Shown here: positions 61,956 through 64,000 of the stretch, piece by piece | Numbering within the stretch: position 1 is the first letter of the stretch | Layout: each line of letters begins with the position of its first letter | NCBI GenBank assembly: GCA_041432705.1 | Contig: JAPWAE010000001.1 | Location: 124,001-188,000, forward strand | Direction: 5' to 3' | DNA length: 64,000 nucleotides | Origin: Pauljensenia sp018375675 | GTDB lineage: Bacteria; Actinomycetota; Actinomycetes; Actinomycetales; Actinomycetaceae | The notes under the pieces: model-generated | Told to the model about the DNA's origin: nothing | The model's database searches: none | Seen by the model: the letters and a program-made list of their open reading frames with translations, nothing else | Translations under genes and position numbers: made by a program

Positions 61956-63857
61956 ATGTCTGGAACACGAGAGTCACGCGACCTGCTGTCGCGCTGCAGC
62001 GCACCGCGGGAGCTGCGTCGCCTGGAACGCGAGCAGCTGGACGAATTGGCCGCGGAAATTCGCGCGTTCCTGATTGACAACGTATCGCGCACGGGCGGGC
62101 ACCTGGGCCCGAACCTGGGCGTCGTCGAGCTGACGATCGGCCTGCACCGGGTGTTCCGCTCCCCGCAGGACACGATCATTTTTGACACTGGCCACCAGGC
62201 GTACGTGCATAAGCTCCTCACGGGACGTCAGGATTTCTCGTCGCTGCGTTGCCCGGGTGGCCTGTCTGGCTACCCGTCGCGCGGTGAGTCTGAGCACGAC
62301 GTCGTAGAGTCCTCGCACGCGTCGGCATCGATCGCGTGGGTGGATGGTATCTCGCGTGAGAAGCATCGCCAGGGAGATCGCACCTGGACCGTGGGTGTCA
62401 TCGGCGATGGCGCGCTGACGGGAGGTCTCGCCTGGGAGGCGCTGAACAACATCGCGACGGCGAAAAACCGCCGCATCATGATCATTGTCAACGACAACGG
62501 TCGTTCCTATGCGCCGACGATCGGCGGTCTTGCGGCTCACCTGGACGCGCTGCGCACTTCTGTCAGATACGAGAAGGCCCTGGCGTGGGGCAAACAGCAC
62601 CTGCTGAGCCACGGTACGCCGGGACGCGCGGCCTACGACGCGCTGCATGGCCTGAAGTCGGGCATTAAGGACGCGCTGATGCCCCAGGTCATGTTCGAGG
62701 ACCTGGGCCTGAAGTACATCGGCCCTGTGAACGGCCACGACATCGCGGCGGTTGAGACTGCTCTGCGCCGCGGTCGCTCCCTCGACGAGCCGGTCCTCGT
62801 CCACATGATCACCGAAAAGGGCCGCGGTTACACGCCGGCCGAGGAAGACATCGCTGATCGCTTCCACGCGGTTGGCCCGATTCATCCCGAGACCGGTCTC
62901 CCGGTGGCCCCCGAGCGCTTCGGGTGGACGGGTGTCTTCGCTGACGAGATCTGTGCTCAGGCGGCCAAACGTGATGACATCGTCGGCATTACGGCTGCGA
63001 TGATGCGTCCCGTGGGACTTGGCCCCATGCACGAGGCATACCCGGGTCGTGTGATCGACGTCGGCATCGCCGAAGCCGAGGCCGTCGCCTCTGCCGCCGG
63101 CATGGCCTACCAGGGCGCACACCCCGTCGTGGCGCTCTACGCGACCTTCCTGAACCGCGGCTTTGACCAGCTTCTCATGGACGTCGCCCTCCACCGCGCG
63201 GGCGTCACTGTCGTGCTGGACCGCGCGGGTGTGACGGGCGCGGACGGCGCCTCGCATAACGGCGTCTGGGACATTGCGATGTGCTCGATGATCCCGGGCC
63301 TGCGTTTGGCGGCTCCCCGCGACGAGGAGACGCTGCGTGCGCGCCTTCGGGAGGCTCTCGACGTCGATGACGCTCCCACCGTCATCCGGTACCGCAAGGG
63401 GGCGCTGCCCGAGCCCATGCCGGCGCTGCGCAGCGTCGGGGGAGTGGACATTCTCTTCGACGAGGCAGTGGCTGATTCATCCGCTCGGGTGCTCATCGTG
63501 GGCACCGGCGCCTGTGCGCCCGATGCGATTGAGGCTGCGCACCGCCTGGCTGCTGACGGAGTGAGCGTCACGGTCGCTGATCCGCAGTGGATGATCCCCG
63601 TCTGTCCGGAGCTTGCGACGCTGGCCCACGACTACGACTGCGTCGTGAGTGTTGAGGATGGCATCGTTCAGGGCGGTTTCGGCTGGGCGCTGCGCGACGC
63701 GGTGGCAGAGGCGGGCGTGCCCGTGCGCTGCCTGGGCGTGCCGCAGGGATTCCCCGAGCATGGTGACCGCGCGGCCATGATCGCGCAGTTCGGCTTCGAC
63801 GCCGACGGTATCGAACACGCGGCCCGCGGGCTCGTCGAGCGAGTCGCGAAACGTTAA
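61956..63857 (+). CDS. dxs: 1-deoxy-D-xylulose-5-phosphate synthase
   Basis: Thiamine-diphosphate enzyme that joins pyruvate and glyceraldehyde 3-phosphate, the first step of the MEP isoprenoid pathway. It is 633 aa. GGHLGPNLGVVELT and DTGHQAYVHKLLTGR are near the N-terminus, and the ThDP motif is GDGALTGGLAWEALNN. The transketolase-type pyrimidine domain has DVGIAEAEAVASAAGMA, and VLDRAGVTGADGASHNG follows. It is convergent with the HRDC gene, as in mycobacteria. Confidence 0.95.
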   Translation: MSGTRESRDLLSRCSAPRELRRLEREQLDELAAEIRAFLIDNVSRTGGHLGPNLGVVELTIGLHRVFRSPQDTIIFDTGHQAYVHKLLTGRQDFSSLRCPGGLSGYPSRGESEHDVVESSHASASIAWVDGISREKHRQGDRTWTVGVIGDGALTGGLAWEALNNIATAKNRRIMIIVNDNGRSYAPTIGGLAAHLDALRTSVRYEKALAWGKQHLLSHGTPGRAAYDALHGLKSGIKDALMPQVMFEDLGLKYIGPVNGHDIAAVETALRRGRSLDEPVLVHMITEKGRGYTPAEEDIADRFHAVGPIHPETGLPVAPERFGWTGVFADEICAQAAKRDDIVGITAAMMRPVGLGPMHEAYPGRVIDVGIAEAEAVASAAGMAYQGAHPVVALYATFLNRGFDQLLMDVALHRAGVTVVLDRAGVTGADGASHNGVWDIAMCSMIPGLRLAAPRDEETLRARLREALDVDDAPTVIRYRKGALPEPMPALRSVGGVDILFDEAVADSSARVLIVGTGACAPDAIEAAHRLAADGVSVTVADPQWMIPVCPELATLAHDYDCVVSVEDGIVQGGFGWALRDAVAEAGVPVRCLGVPQGFPEHGDRAAMIAQFGFDADGIEHAARGLVERVAKR

Positions 63858-63867
63858 AGCCTAGGAA

Positions 63868-64000
63868 TTAGACGCCGAGAGCGTCGCAAATCGGGTCGAG
63901 CGTGAGATCGATCTGCCAGTCGCGCGCACCGCGATTGACCATACGTTCCTCGACCTCATCGCCCGACGGGCGTGACGGATCCAGGGGAGCCCACGCGAGG
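63868..64000 (-). CDS. HRDC domain/ribonuclease D-like protein, C-terminal fragment
   Basis: Only the last 44 codons are inside the window, ending GARDWQIDLTLDPICDALGV. The 'LxWxPLxP ... V ... RGAR-WQ--LT---L--AL' pattern is typical of the C-terminus of actinobacterial HRDC/RNase D-like proteins that sit convergent to dxs. The catalytic domain is outside the window, so the call rests on this tail and on gene order. Confidence 0.6.
   Translation of the reverse strand, partial: LAWAPLDPSRPSGDEVEERMVNRGARDWQIDLTLDPICDALGV

Overview
The window is high-GC actinobacterial chromosome, most likely from the Actinomycetaceae (Actinomyces/Schaalia type). This is inferred from dense, high-GC coding sequence, the gene families present (SepH, DUF4193, DUF3710, DUF3159, DUF5998, DUF7455), a translational T-box before ileS, many starts with no Shine-Dalgarno sequence, and a gene order at 49.7-64 kb that, as I recall it, follows the mycobacterial trkA-APC-TrmA-dxs-HRDC neighbourhood. 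I see no rRNA, tRNA, CRISPR array, transposase or prophage.

Layout. 0-3 kb: 5' part of an M1 aminopeptidase (pepN) and an M13 metallopeptidase. 3.2-7.3 kb: anaerobic glycerol-3-phosphate dehydrogenase operon glpABC behind a perfect 16-bp palindrome. 7.4-10.2 kb: short-chain dehydrogenase, lipoprotein, and a single-pass membrane protein with a Gly/Gln tail. 10.2-15.2 kb: sulfatase locus (Cys-type sulfatase, ROK regulator, anaerobic sulfatase-maturating enzyme, TauE/SafE exporter). 15.3-17.2 kb: paired DUF318 permease and DUF1980/TIGR03943 subunit. 17.3-20.8 kb: T-box and ileS. 20.9-23.7 kb: MmeI-like fused restriction-modification enzyme. 24.0-26.5 kb: a four-gene operon I cannot assign to any family, including two tandem paralogues. 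26.65-26.79 kb: an unusual array of phased 19-bp boxes. 26.8-29.1 kb: a small protein with an L7/L12-like C-terminus, and folC. 29.2-32.1 kb: PTS-type dihydroxyacetone kinase dhaKLM coupled to ndk. 32.1-35.7 kb: smc. 35.7-36.4 kb: decayed region with an antitoxin-like small ORF, an ABC ATPase remnant and a second 19-bp array of the same architecture. 36.5-39.1 kb: DUF7455 protein and parE. 39.2-41.3 kb: two tandem paralogous GNAT proteins. 41.5-43.9 kb: sugar porter and PfkB kinase. 44.1-45.4 kb: atypical S8 protease. 45.5-49.7 kb: parC, DUF5998 protein, phosphodiesterase-like enzyme. 49.7-64 kb: sepH, DUF4193, DUF3710, OB-fold, DUF3159, two TrkA proteins, APC permease, TrmA-like RNA methyltransferase, ClC transporter, S9 peptidase, dxs, and the C-terminus of an HRDC/RNase D-like protein.

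How the parts fit. glpABC and dhaKLM both feed three-carbon polyols into dihydroxyacetone phosphate, one by quinone-linked oxidation and one by PEP-dependent phosphorylation. The sulfatase locus is self-contained: enzyme, maturase, regulator, and an exporter for sulfite or sulfate. parE and parC are separate from each other and both may be read from leaderless mRNAs.

Best candidates for something undescribed are the four-gene operon at 24.0-26.5 kb next to the MmeI-like enzyme, and the two 19-bp box arrays (26651-26785 and 36205-36358), which share box spacing, central dyad geometry and one left-hand spacer although they lie 9.5 kb apart.
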